From assembly GCA_011037195.1 (NCBI GenBank), contig JAAEAF010001985.1, forward strand, positions 1 to 64,000: 64,000 nt of DNA, written 5' to 3'. How positions within the stretch are numbered: position 1 is the stretch's first letter; every line of letters starts with the position of its first letter. Shown here in pieces: positions 45,411 to 56,870 of this stretch. Both the position numbers and the translations under genes were made by a program. Source of the DNA: Triatoma infestans. Its lineage: Eukaryota; Arthropoda; Insecta; Hemiptera; Reduviidae. The notes beneath the pieces were generated by a model. The model searched no databases. It was not told where the DNA came from and was given only the letters and a program-made list of their open reading frames with translations.

Positions 45411-46342
45411 CAGGGTTTGAAATCGATAATTATTTTTTCCAACAAATCATCAAATAATAATTATTTTTGATCAATAAATTTAAAAATCATGCCTGATTTA
45501 TTAATAAAAATAAAATCAATTTTTGAGTTTTTTTTTTATTCCATTAAAAATAATGATCACTCTCTGAGCGATACTTTCTTCAATTAAAAATAATGATTAA
45601 TTCTTGATCGAAAAAATTTCACTCAAAAAATAAAAATCAGACTAAATTAAAATAAAATATGCTTGTTTCTCAGTATTTGCTATGTTGTTCACGAAAATAT
45701 AAATAATGGAATATTCTTAGTGAATTAGCTTTGATTGTGCATGCCGTTCTGCAACACAGGTTACTGTTGAAAGAGCCTTTTCAGCTCTGAAGTACATCCT
45801 TAGTGATTTGCGCTCCAGGCTGACAGCAGATCACATGCAAAAGATACTAATTTTGAAGCTAAACTCTTCCTGTTCAAAGTAGTGTGCATCAACATTTATT
45901 TTTGATTGAGGTTTTTATCAGAAGCAATTTTTTTTTTATAATAAAAGCTAAAAAGGTTTCATTTTTATTTACTATTATTAGATATTTTAATTCTTTCTGT
46001 TTTTTTTTTGTTTCTTTACATTGTATATTTCCAAAATAAATTATCTTTCTATAAGCAGTCGTTAATGATTTCCAACATTTCTAATGAAAAAAAAGAGTAA
46101 ATTTTGTCAACCAAAATTTCCATTTCTGATTTTAAAAAATATTGCTCCTAAATGAACATTATTTTTGAATGAAAAGATTTTATTCAGAAATATTGATCAA
46201 GTTATGATTTTTTAAGCTTTTGATCACAAATAAAAATCACTCTTGATAAAAATCATAAAATGATTTTTAAAATTGCCAGATAAAAATTTTGATCAGATTT
46301 GATTTTTATTTGTTTATTTTTAATTATCGATTTCAAACCCTG
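45411..46342 (+). mobile_element. hAT-family derivative with exact 8-bp target duplication
   Basis: GTGACCAG at 45403-45410 and 46343-46350 flanks the element directly. The terminal inverted repeats start CAGGGTTTGAAATCGATA and are identical over 22 bp at both ends. 932 bp; most of the transposase is gone. Eight-bp duplications and CAG-starting ends are hAT hallmarks. Confidence 0.95.
45748..45882 (+). pseudogene. hAT transposase C-terminal (dimerisation) remnant
   Basis: It reads SATQVTVERAFSALKYILSD then LRSRLTADHMQKILILKLN and a stop (45880-45882). VERAFS..K.I...LRS.L is the conserved hAT C-terminal dimerisation motif. The upstream catalytic region is deleted; flanking AT-rich sequence is non-coding. 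Confidence 0.85.
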
Positions 46343-46400
46343 GTGACCAGTGAATAAGCCCTATGGCCGCACAGCCTTGTAGGAGTAGCTTTGCAGCAAG

Positions 46401-47804
46401 CAAGCCTGGACGTGTAGCTTATTAACCATTTTTGCTTGTTTCTGGCCTGGAATTTTCACCTCAGTTTTACTACTTACCTCGCATTATTTGTATACAGTGA
46501 GTGACTCTACCTTGCTTATTTCGCACTCATTTCTTTATTCAAGAATGTCTAATCAATGCCATCTTTCTTCATTTCTTCGTTTCATATCATTGTCGATTAT
46601 CTATTTGATACATGTAAACTGATAATTTCTCGTTTAAATATGACGCTTGTTCTCTTAAACTCTCATTTTGTTGTTGTTGACAATGTTGTAATATTATTAA
46701 TGGATTGACATTAAGAAGAAAATAATATAAAGTAAAAAAGGTAAGAGGAAGTAGTATGTTAACAAGATTTACTAGAAAACTGTAAAATGGAATTTATTAT
46801 CGTTTAGTTAGTATCAAAGATATAGTGGATGATTCTTATCTGAATTTTAAATGAATCCTTTAGAGATGGAATAGCAATTTTTTCGAATTGTTATACGGAT
46901 CACGTATCACACAGAAAACTACGTATTTGCACTGTGTTTATATGTTTGTTTGTTTAGTGAGGAGGAAACATACTCATCATACAAGAGTTAATCATGTTTT
47001 TATAAAGGCGGTTGGCTAATTAGAATCTCATTTTTTTTTTAATTTATTTTTTTTAGTAGGATTTGTTTTGTCAGATTTTGTGTAATATTTGTCCAAAGCA
47101 ACAGCTGGACCATAATTCAATATCGTAATCTTTTGAGTGTTACGCTAACAAGATTTACGGTCTTAGATGCGTGATTTTCTACCGGCTCTTACCGTGAGAG
47201 GGTTTCATAGGTGTGATGTGGAAATATTTAACAATCAATAATTAAATTATTTTCAAAAGATATCCAATTCCGAAACACAAATAGGGGGAAACATCAAATT
47301 TTAAATGAGTATACCGTAGACGACATGTGCAAAGAGATGTACTGGCCTTGACATTGCTGCACACACAATAAAAAAAAACTGCAACAGATATACAAATTAA
47401 CATTGTTGCATTAGATTATATATTATTATTACAATATTAACATTGTTGCATTAACACTACATAAAAAACATTAATTTTTGTTATTACAAAAAAAAAATGA
47501 AGAAAATATATAATATATAGTATGTTATGCCCCATTATTACCAGATTTTTCATACGGTTGGTTGCACAAGTTTCTATAGACTATAATTAATTAAAAAAAT
47601 ATCATTTATCCGCCTCTGCCCAGAACAAATAAACTAATGAGGAATGTTTTTAAAATAATTTATTTTATTTTAATTACATTTTGTGTTAATATATGTATAA
47701 TATCATGTATTTCTTTATAAAATGAATGTTTTTTTTTTTTTTAAATTAATTAACAATTAATTTTAACAAAGTGGCACTTGTAATTTAGGTGGCAGTGAAC
47801 AAAA
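46401..47804. other. No recognised gene; AT-rich spacer
   Basis: TTAACATTGTTGCATTA occurs twice in direct orientation (near 47397-47413 and 47436-47452). Positions 46735-46800 weakly resemble an R1k left end. Confidence 0.4.
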
Positions 47805-49652
47805 TATTTTTACTTCTAATAAGAGAAAGCATTGCGATCTTGTCGAATTATTGAAATTATGTAATCACGAAAATATATATTTTGAGGTCCTCTAAGTAGG
47901 CAAACAATTTTTCGAACGAATTTATATGTGTGTTTTTGTGTGAAAGCTTAAACTTGATATTTCGTTTAAATAATACTCATTGGCAATTGCCAAGAAACAG
48001 GCAATATCCATCAACCGCAAATATGACTTTAATGCTTCTTTTTTTCTGCGTGATTAAATTTCCAATGTTGTGAATTTCAAATATTATTTATCGGTGTTCT
48101 CTGGTGGCCCACAATGTAAACACTTCTGCAGTCTTCCTGGCTAGGATCAGAGAGATATCTTCCGTGCTAGCTTGCTTCTTTTTGTGGTCATCGACCGGTT
48201 TGGGGCGTTCGCTCATTATCAGGATGTTTTTGTCAAAACGGTGTGGTAACATAGACTTGCAGAGCAATTTTAGTTGATATACCATTACAATTTCCAGAGT
48301 TAAATTTGCTGTGCAAGTCTAGGTTATCACACTGTTTTGACATATAACAGTAGTAAGAGAAAGCTGTGTGTATCACTTCGCACCAGATTATAAATTAATT
48401 TTAAATTTATACAAACAAAATGGCGCATGTAATTTAGATGACAGTGAACAAAATATTTTTTAGTAACACTGAGCAACGATTATACGTAGTTTTGTAATAA
48501 CAAATTGCTTTCTAATATTTTTATAAAAAGGAATGAACAAAGTTTCTTCTAAGTAGGAATGTGTAGTAGTAGCCTTGTTTGGCTTTACCATATAGGCTTG
48601 TACGACTAACACATAGACTGCATGGCTACCTAAATCATTAAAAATACTGGTTGTACAATTTCGAAATAAACCCAACAACTAAGATCGCCATCCCAGAATC
48701 TACCAGACAAAGTTTTGCCAGAAAATGTGGAAGTCTATGAAGTCGTATTTCCGGTTAACCGATTTTCATCAGTTTTGGAATTCTACCAATGGTTGTAATG
48801 TATATTAATAATATATAGGTATTAGCACCACACATTTTATTGAAGTGGTGCTTTAGAGGGAAAGCTTAACGTTACTGTTATCCCAGAACCCCCCTCCCCC
48901 AAAATCTGGTATGAAACACTCACACGACTTTCTATTACTGCAGTTTTACATAGATTTAATTGAAAAATTTCCTTTAACTAATAATTTTTACTAAATGTTT
49001 GCATCTCTTCAATTTTATAGTCAATCTGAGAATATAAATTAATAAAACAACTTTTTTGTGGTCGTGAGGGATAAAAAAAATGTAAAAATATATTCTACGC
49101 ATCGGCAATTGTGTTATGACATATTTTTATTTCAACTACCCCTATGTATTTTTCCCAACTATCCCTATACTTATTAATTATTTTTGGCCAACTTGCCACA
49201 GTATTATACTAATCTATCATCTACAAATTACGTGTTTAAAGAAAGTCGAAATACCGGAAGTAGCAATTTTTACTAAATGGATTTTTTTAGTTTTGTGCCG
49301 TTTTCTCGAAATGACACTAAGGGGTTTCTTAACCCTTGGTATAGTACTGTTTCACTTATGTAAAAAACCGATCACTTCTGTTTGAAAACTTGTTTCTAGG
49401 AAATCTGATTTTCCGAGATAGAAAAGTCACGTTTTCCTTTTTTTAATGTGCCATTTTATTTCTATAGATTTTTTCTTGAAGTTAATTAAACTTTGAGTTA
49501 AAAAAAAAAATCATAAGTTTTATAACAATTTATCAAATAGAATTAATATGTACATTACAATGAAAGAAAGACATAATGAGTCACTGTTTCTTATCAGTTT
49601 TTATCCAATATTCGATATCATAGTTTTAACCGGAAATATATGTATATAATAC
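47805..49652. repeat. Cluster of R1k fragments with palindromic repeat P
   Basis: R1k plus-strand left part lies at 47810-48065; ends at 48345-48390 and 48900-48965 (minus); plus unit pieces at 49245-49330 (ATACCGGAAGTAGC) and 49590-49652. Family P occupies 48100-48345. 48900 has a C-run. Confidence 0.55.
48100..48345. repeat. Palindromic repeat insert (family P), copy 2
   Basis: The arm at 48234-48275 (AAAACGGTGTGGTAACATAG...) and the arm at 48304-48345 (...CTAGGTTATCACACTGTTTT) are inverted copies with about 36 of 42 positions matching, separated by a loop of about 28 bp. The left extension (48100-48233) matches 45034-45180. A 65-codon minus frame inside it is probably incidental. Confidence 0.6.
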
Positions 49653-49659
49653 GTTCTGC

Positions 49660-49837
49660 GCGGGGCATATGTTGGTGTAGTGGTTATGAGCATGGACTTG
49701 TAACTGGAAGGTCCCCAGTTTGAGTCCTGGGAATAAGTGTTTAATTTTATATTCATCTAAATAATGTTAATAGTAAAGTAGGTGCTTTCGCCTAGCCCGC
49801 CTGAAAAAGTAGGCATTACTTTACTTTACCTATATGT
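49660..49837 (+). repeat. Short tRNA-like SINE with 7-bp target duplication
   Basis: GTTCTGC is present at 49653-49659 and 49838-49844. The head contains A-box-like TGGTGTAGTGGTTATGAGCA and B-box-like CCAGTTTGAGTCC. The body has AGTAAAGTA...TACTTTACT as an inverted pair. It is inserted in an R1k copy and has no poly(A). Confidence 0.7.
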
Positions 49838-50193
49838 GTTCTGCAGACGCCTAAGTCCAAAAGAGTGGTTTTTTTAGAAATTGATCTGTGGGTTTTGATC
49901 GTTTGCGAGAGTGGTCAGCATAACTCAAAAAGGGAACAAACTTTAGAAAGTTGAAACATGATATTGGTATAGGTGCTGTCCTGGGGGGGGGGGGGACACG
50001 ACAATAAAGTTTTGATCAAAATCAGTCAAATGGAAGTTACGACTTTACTGATTGGATTTTTTCCAGTTTCTTGCGATTTCCTTTATACTTTGTCTGCACA
50101 CTACCTACATATAGATCTGCGGCTTTTATCTGAAACCTTTTTATTCCGGAAAAATTCATTTAAGAGGGGTTTTGGCGGGCGGGGTGAGGTTAT

Positions 50194-50943
50194 TGTGATG
50201 TGATAGCGATACTTACGTGTTATTGCTGATGTGTTACACGTACTTACACATCAGCAGATGTATTGGTATCGTTTTATTGATACCGGAAGTTGAAGTGATA
50301 AGTAAGAGTAAGAGATTGTTAATTAGAGGGTAAGAGATTAGGGAGTTGGTATTCGAAATGCGTACTACTGATTTATAAAAATATACTATATTTTAACAAA
50401 TAATTTAAAGAGATATAAAATAGAAAAACTAAGATGCACAATTGTAAATAACTATAAGAATTATAAAATGAATATAAAATATTAAAGAAGTTAGTAAAGT
50501 GTTAAACCTTAAATAGGGACGCGCTCGCGATGTGAGATGGTGCTTCTGATCTGAAAACTGATGTAGACGTTTGATGCCTGAGTCGAACTGAATCCCTTCT
50601 CCAGTGGGGCGACGTGTTATATTTGCATCACTCACACATCGACGCTGATGTGTAAGTACGTGTAACACTAAGACATCTGTTGTGGTATATTGACCCTAGG
50701 GGAGGTCAGTAGTTAACAAGGGCCGATTTGGCCGGGGTGGCGACGCTCGTTAACAGATGGTGGGCCAGGTAGGCCAGTAAGGTATTATCTCTTGACTGTA
50801 TATTGAAAGAAATACAAAAAGGGTTTGCCGCGGTTCATGACCTGCAGGTAGCGGCTGGCTGGACCCTTTTCCAATTTTCAACCACTAGTTGTAATTTTTA
50901 GATTTATCTCTTCTTTTTTTTTTGCTATCGCTATCACATCACA
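50194..50943. mobile_element. Unclassified 750-bp element with 18-bp inverted termini, 4-bp duplication
   Basis: The ends TGTGATGTGATAGCGATA and its exact reverse complement lie at 50194-50211 and 50926-50943; TTAT flanks both sides (50190-50193, 50944-50947). Inside is a second exact 25-bp inverted pair (50231-50255 and 50644-50668) around a 388-bp core. The left member is itself part of a hairpin (GCTGATGTGT/ACACATCAGC). No transposase is encoded. The long perfect TIR argues against a solo LTR, though TG...CA would also fit one. Confidence 0.75.
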
Positions 50944-51335
50944 TTATATTTTCCTCTAAAGTGTCATTTTAGTATATTTTTACGATTCTATCATCAATAT
51001 AATAATAATTGCAATTAAATGGGATGCCAAAGTTTGTAATTTGAAGAAAATATCAGTTCACCGGAAGTGCTTTATAACAGTACTTTATTGAACAGTTTTT
51101 TTTTTTTTTTCAGTTTTTTGCGACTTTCTCCATTAAGACACCGACGGGTTTCATTATATACTAACCATACATACATACAGACACCTATTATTTCTGTTTG
51201 AATCAGTTTTCCAACTAAATTCAATTAAGGAGAGTTTAGGGAGAGGAGTGAGGTTATGGTTTCCTCAAAAAGTTTAGATTCTCCTATTCATGTTTCTTGA
51301 AGACTAAAAAGTAAATAACTAAATATCTAGTAATA

Positions 51336-51592
51336 ATTATACCCTAAACCCTATGGCTCAACAGCCCATGAAGTCTTGCCGGACGGCGATTTAAATGGGA
51401 GACTTGTGGTAAGCACGCCGCAGTTCCCACGCCTTTTAGTTCCGGCCTTCGCTACCTAGGGCGCAACTAACTGTAGCCTCCCACCTTTTATCATGGTGCT
51501 GGATCAACACCGACTTTTTCCTCACGGGAATCGAACCCTGAATTCTCGCACGAAAGGTGAGTGCGCTAGCCACTAGACCACTGCGTGAGGAC
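51336..51592 (-). repeat. tRNA-Glu-like SINE with 7-bp target duplication
   Basis: The minus-strand head 51591-51519 forms a tRNA-like fold: acceptor TCCTCAC/GTGAGGA fully paired, A box TGGTCTAGTGGCTAGCGCAC, B box GGTTCGATTCC, anticodon loop CTTTCGT giving UUC. This points to a tRNA-Glu ancestor. The anticodon stem has one mismatch. The body runs leftward to 51336. AGTAATA flanks it at 51329-51335 and 51593-51599. Confidence 0.8.
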
Positions 51593-51670
51593 AGTAATAG
51601 AACGTTGACCAGAATTAGTCGAATTATAACTATGTGAACTCTACAGTAAGAGAAAATCGTGTAAGTTTTT

Positions 51671-52559
51671 CATAACACTCTTATTTTTAAACCAATTTTA
51701 CAAAATTTCCATATTCGTAAAGATAATTAGTGTATGTTTCTCCTTGAATTAAGAAAAAATGTAAATTCATTTATGCCTTCAAAGAGGGTGTTGCATTCAA
51801 CTTTCAACACCTTTTAGCGCAAAACTCCAAGAGAGCTTACAATAAATTATTTATTTATTTATTTTAATAAATAGAAAGCAGTTGTTCACAATTGGTTCAA
51901 CTTTATACATTATTAATTTTTCAACATCAAGCTTGACAAGGGGATTTGGAAAGAAAAATAAAAAACATAACGAATGGTGGATAAGATAAAGAAATAATAA
52001 TAAAAAAAAATACAAAACTGGTAACCAGTTGGAAAAGGAAAGACAGCTTGAACAGGCAACATGCCGGAAAGGGTTTCATTCTAAAGAAAAAATAAATAAA
52101 GTAAATAAAAATCGTGCTCAAGATATAGAATGATTATCTATCTGTAATGAAAAGTACATTTAAACAAGAGAAATTTAATAATATAGAATTGTATTAACTT
52201 TGAAAGTATTTAGTGAATTCAGTTTTAGTTGTGTAGGGGGGTGCCACTGCATTCTACTACTGATCTGACTGTAAACTCTTTCTGTCAATTTGAAGAAAAA
52301 AATAACAGACGATATTTTATTTAACAGCAAAACAGCAACCGTTACACATACACTGCATTTTAAACTAGATACCGTTAACTTTTTTTCTCTTTTTTTTTTT
52401 CAAACTTCGTTAATGGAATTTTAACTTGAGATTAACCAGAGAGAAAAAAAAAAAATCGATCGGTTATATTTTATTATAACTTTGGAAATCGATTGTTTAA
52501 CAATAAGTTCTTTAAAAGTTTAAAATATTTGCATTCTTAAAGAATTTCAAGAAGAAAAA
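51671..52559. other. No recognised gene; AT-rich spacer
   Basis: Nothing identified beyond A/T-rich sequence and homopolymer runs. Confidence 0.4.
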
Positions 52560-53060
52560 AAAAATCTAGTGCAAAATATTCACATTATTTTCTCTCACTC
52601 CAATTAATACAATTTAATTAACAAATTTTCTTCAAAATTACAATGTTCACAATATTTAGACGGGAGGGGGGCATAAAAAAAGTGGTTTAAAAAAGCGTGT
52701 AATTTAAATTTGTAATCGTTTTCGAGAAAATTCTAAACAAACTCAAAAATTCTTGTTACCGCTAGAAATCACAATAATTCTGATTAACCGATTTTGATCA
52801 AATTTGGAATTATATCAATTCTTCTAATTTATATTAATATTATGTAACAGAAATCGTTGGAGTAATTTGTGAGAAAATCGTGAAATACTGAAAAATGAAA
52901 AATCAGTAAAGTCACACTTCCGGTTGATGGATTTTGCCCAAAACCTTCAAATCAGTTGCGATGGTGATACCTAAACGGAATATTACCAAGTTTGAGCTTC
53001 CTGCGATTTATCGTTTTTGAGATATTTTGTTCACAAAAATACACGCAGACGTTTCGCTAA
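52560..53060 (-). repeat. R1k fragment
   Basis: AAATCTAGTGCAAAATATTCAC at the left end; CACTTCCGGTTGATGGATTTTG at 52915-52937 (abbreviated) and GTTTTTGAGATATTTTGTTCAC in the order expected on the minus strand. Confidence 0.65.
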
Positions 53061-55628
53061 AAACATTTTTTACCCAGGATTCCGTACCCAGGATACTTCA
53101 TAATATGTAATCAGTAAATTTTTTCATTTATAGTATTTAAAAATAATAATAAGCGAATGCACATGTCGTTTTGAATGCTGTTGTATATTTTTTATGCCTT
53201 TGGAAAAAAAAATTAAATAAGAAAAAAGTTGCAAATAAAATATCAAATGAAAATGTAAATATAAACTAAAAAAAAAAAATTACGAGTGCATAATCGAGAT
53301 CTTATTAATAGAATTCCAATCGATTATTTCAATGTAATTATTTTTTCTGCAAGATCGCATAGCCATTTATGAACAAGTGAATTTTTTTGTTTTTGTTTTT
53401 TTTTCTTTAATGGTTTAACCAATTTAATTGTTATAATTTTTTTCTGTCTGATTTAAATTACCTTCATTTAACATATATTTAAGGATGTGGGATTTAAAAA
53501 AAAAAAAAGAAAAGTAATATGTGCTGGTATAATGTTGTCAGCACTGAACAAGTTATAAACTAAGTTATGGTTACAGTTTTGTTAAGGTTACAATTGTTAA
53601 CAACAATTCTTGCTTCGTGATAAAATTTCATGCGAATTATAATTCATTTTTTTTTTTGTGTTTCCTTAGTTATTTCGTGTTTAGTTCTTGGAAAATGATA
53701 TTAAGTAAGTTGTTTTATTAGAAATTCGTCGTTTCACTAGTCTAATGTTTTTGTAGGAACATAATTGTTGTATTTGTGCAATTGTATTTTTATCTTTAGT
53801 AGAATTGAAATTTAAAATAATTTTTATGATAGTTTTGCCTTTTCTTTTTTGGTTGATTAACCATCTATAAATGATTATGTGCATTTTTTCGAATCAAGAT
53901 GGAAAGGAGGTACTAGGAAGATAGTAAGCTATTAAGTAGAATAGGAATACGATACTTTACCTACTACAGAGTTAGCCACTTATTCTGTGTGATCTGTAAG
54001 TCTGGTAAATTAAAATACAAAAGGTAATAAACTGTATATTTTATTTAGTGAATAAAAACCCTTTTTATAAAAGATACACTAAATTTTTCTATTTCTTTCA
54101 AATTCGGAGTGTTTGAAGTCAATAAAGTCGTCCTTGCAATTCATTTATTTTGTTCCATCTTCGTATCAGATGCGGTGATAGAATAATCTTATTAAGAATA
54201 TCATATTCGAACTTTACTGCAATTTTTAATTTTTTTCATACACACATTATCATTTACTAAAAACATGTCTTCCTTATTCACCGAACCTAAACAAACATGT
54301 AGTTTTAATGAAAATTTGACACGACCCAATAATAATACTTCCTTTATAGCAGTAAGAGAAAGTAAAAATGATGAGTTTTGCTTATCTTGTAATTGACGAG
54401 CGCTTAATGAAAAGGAACCAAATAGCCTATATTTTTTTAATTTCAGCCATGTTTATTTGCACGTAAACCTTTTGATACCTTCCAAACCCCTCCTACTTCG
54501 AATTCAGTGCTGGCAACTTATGAAAACAAAAATGCGCAGTATGTTTGTTTTTGTTTTTTTTTTACTTTATAAGTTCAATGGGAATATTTTCAAAACTAAA
54601 TTTCTAAATATATATATAAATAGAGTAGTGAATGCATCTATCTCATAAGTAATGGGGTAGTCTGCCAGAGCGAGTTGTATGTGCAGCTTGTCGGTAAGAT
54701 ATGTCTGTCGTTTATAACCTATTCTACTGTTTTGTTGCGCATTGCTCTGGCCAATGTGTACACTAACCACGTCTAGCTGTTTGTGTGTGTTGTGGGAGGA
54801 GGGAGAGGGTCAAGTTAGCAGAGAGAGTCGATTCTACATACAATAGTCTGTGGCTCTTTATATATGCGGACATGCAAATAATCTTTGTACGTATGTAAAG
54901 TGGAGGTTTAAAAAGCATGGGGTTAACCGCCCGTTGAATTTACCAATACAATGATTGTGATACTGGGGCGACAATACAACCATACAATTTATTCCATCTA
55001 TTTTTTTGTTTTGTTTTGTTTCTACCTTGCCAGTGTAAATCCTAACTTTATAAAGAGATGGATATTGTTTAAAGAAAAGGAAAGAACATTTTGTTGCGTT
55101 CACTTGTAAGTGAACATGTTAAGGAAATTTCATTGGTTAATTTTGTGTGTTATAATATTGGTTCAAATCTGTATGTTCGTCGGATTATTCAATGCGGGCT
55201 TAAACTCTTTTTTTCTTTTTTTTTTTTTTACCTCAACCGGGGGGAAATGGATTAGCCTACACCTCAACGATTTTTGGCGATATCTCAGGCAAAATACACT
55301 AGTCATACGATGCACTACAACACTTACATACTGCAGACAGGGTTTTGTATGTGGTACAGATAAATACTTCCTCACCAGTAAATGGTTGTAGCCAAGGAAG
55401 GGCAGGTGGTAGCAGCGCCCACATCTAGGACTAAAAAACGAATAGAAATATTGGAATGTAAGAAAATAAATAAAAATAGTTAACGGAAAATAGAAATGGC
55501 TGAGTTTATGCAGTAATCAGAGAACCGGTAATTATTGAAAGTTTTATTGAACTCACTGAAGATCGTTAAGTTGGACATACAATTAAATAATAAAGAATAT
55601 TTCTCTAACCATCATATATATATATATA
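53061..55628. other. No recognised gene; AT-rich spacer
   Basis: An R1k left end in minus sense lies at 54320-54366 (AATACTTCCTTTATAGCAGTAAGAGAAAG, abbreviated). No coding motif was recognised in the short frames. Confidence 0.4.
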
Positions 55629-56521
55629 CACAGGGTGTCCCAAGGTATATGGATAACGACTTTTTCTCGGAAACTAAGATAGCTAGAAAAAAACTAAAAA
55701 ATACGTGTCCCCGTAGTTTTTTGTTAGAAATCCAAATTTAATTTGCAAATTTGTTTTGGTGCTTCGACAAGCGAGATACAGGCACCAACTTCATTTTTTC
55801 AAATGAGGAGGTGTGGTTTTTATTTAAGAAATAGATTCCTCTATTTTATGTAAGAAAAATTTACTTGAACGGTTTTTTCTTTGTGCGATATTTTACAAAT
55901 TATGAATGAAAACATGATTCCTATAAGAAATTTCAAAATGATATAACGGTTTTTTGATTGAATAAGAAGAAAAGTACTATTTTATTATAAATTTTACTCC
56001 TCATTAATTACAGATCTTGCTCGAACTGGCCTCCACCATTAGAGATGTATTTCTTTGGTCGTAAGGTACAATTGGCAGGAAAAAGCATGTGTATGCATCT
56101 CTAATGGTGGGGGCCAGTTCGAGCAAGATCTGTAATTAATGAGGAGTAAAATTTATAATAAAATAGTACTTTTCTTCTTATTCAATCAAAAAACTGTTAC
56201 ATATCATTTTGAAATTTCTTATAGGAAACATGTTTTCATTCATAACTTGCAAAAATATCGCTCACAGAAAAAAAAACCGTTCAAGTAAATTTTTCTTACA
56301 AAAAATAGAGGAATCTATTTCTTAAATAAAAACCACACCACCCCCTTTGAAAAAATGAAGTTGGTGCCTGTATCTCGCTTCTCGAAGCACCAAAACAAAT
56401 TTGCAAATTAAATTTGGATTTCTAACAAAAAACTACAGGGACACAAAAATTTTTTATAGTTTTTGTCTAGCTATTTTAGTTTCCGATAAAAAGTCGTTAT
56501 CCATATACCTTGGGACACCCT
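55629..56521. mobile_element. Foldback element: ~890-bp near-perfect palindrome
   Basis: Arm 1 (55631-56047) and arm 2 (56096-56521) are inverted copies over about 420 bp with only scattered differences, separated by a 48-bp spacer (56048-56095). The outer ends read ACAGGGTGTCCCAAGGTATA and its complement, embedded in (TA)n. A half copy is at 7648-8101. No protein is encoded. TIR-only foldback/MITE organisation; the mobilising family is unknown. Confidence 0.92.
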
Positions 56522-56594
56522 TTACATATATATATTTATAGTGTGTAGTATTCACGTGTGAGTATTTACGTGTGAGGTATTCATATCAGAATTT

Positions 56595-56870
56595 TACCGT
56601 CTCTTACTCCTTTTGTAAGAGGAAGTATTGCGATCGTGCCAGACTTTTGAGTTTGCACCGGAAATACATGTTTTAGGGATGTTATTGGCACGCTCTTCTA
56701 GATGTGCTGCGTAATGACGTCTCTATCTGTATTAGTTAATAAATGGGTAGGTACTTGTCCCACCTCCAAATTTATGTTGGCCAAATTAGTAAAACTTGCA
56801 ATTTAAAAAAATATTAGTAATTTTATTAATAGGAGTTAGAGCAAGTGGGGTGAGTGTTTCTGACAAGATT
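56595..56870 (+). repeat. R1k fragments (left and right ends, interior deleted)
   Basis: CGTCTCTTACTCCTTTTGTAAGAGGAAGTATTG (abbreviated) at 56599-56631, ACCGGAAATACATG at 56657, and GAGCAAGTGGGGTGAGTGTTTCTGAC (abbreviated) at 56839-56864. Confidence 0.65.

Larger units (their letters stand above)
44799..46400 (-). pseudogene. LINE C-terminus, decayed, with a hAT element inside
   Basis: On the minus strand, LAAKLLLQGCAAIGLFTGH (46400-46343) is followed, after a hAT insertion, by RLNMHRHRMELT and a degenerate zinc-knuckle region with CRFLSCQKEEKTVV. A palindromic insert comes next (45316-45034), then EEEIVLQVLCQYDGERLMWLRFLLFREEKLTPLSF (abbreviated). The 3' UTR ends in (TCTA)n at 44799-44810. 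'GLFTGH.RLN.H.H' followed by C..C...H.L..C is characteristic of Jockey/I-group LINE C-termini. A relative occurs at 62463-62726. Confidence 0.7.
49845..51670 (+). repeat. R1k repeat carrying two insertions
   Basis: R1k resumes after the SINE (GACGCCTAAGTCCAAAAGAGTGG, abbreviated) and is cut at 50193 by a 750-bp element. It resumes at 50944 (TATATTTTCCTCTAAAGTGTC), holds a second SINE at 51336-51592, and ends with AGAGAAAATCGTGTAAGTTT at 51648-51667. Confidence 0.7.

Noticed and set aside
50194..50943. Plain solo LTR interpretation
   Set aside because: An 18-bp perfect terminal inverted repeat is much longer than LTR ends normally have, though TG...CA and a 4-bp duplication would permit it.
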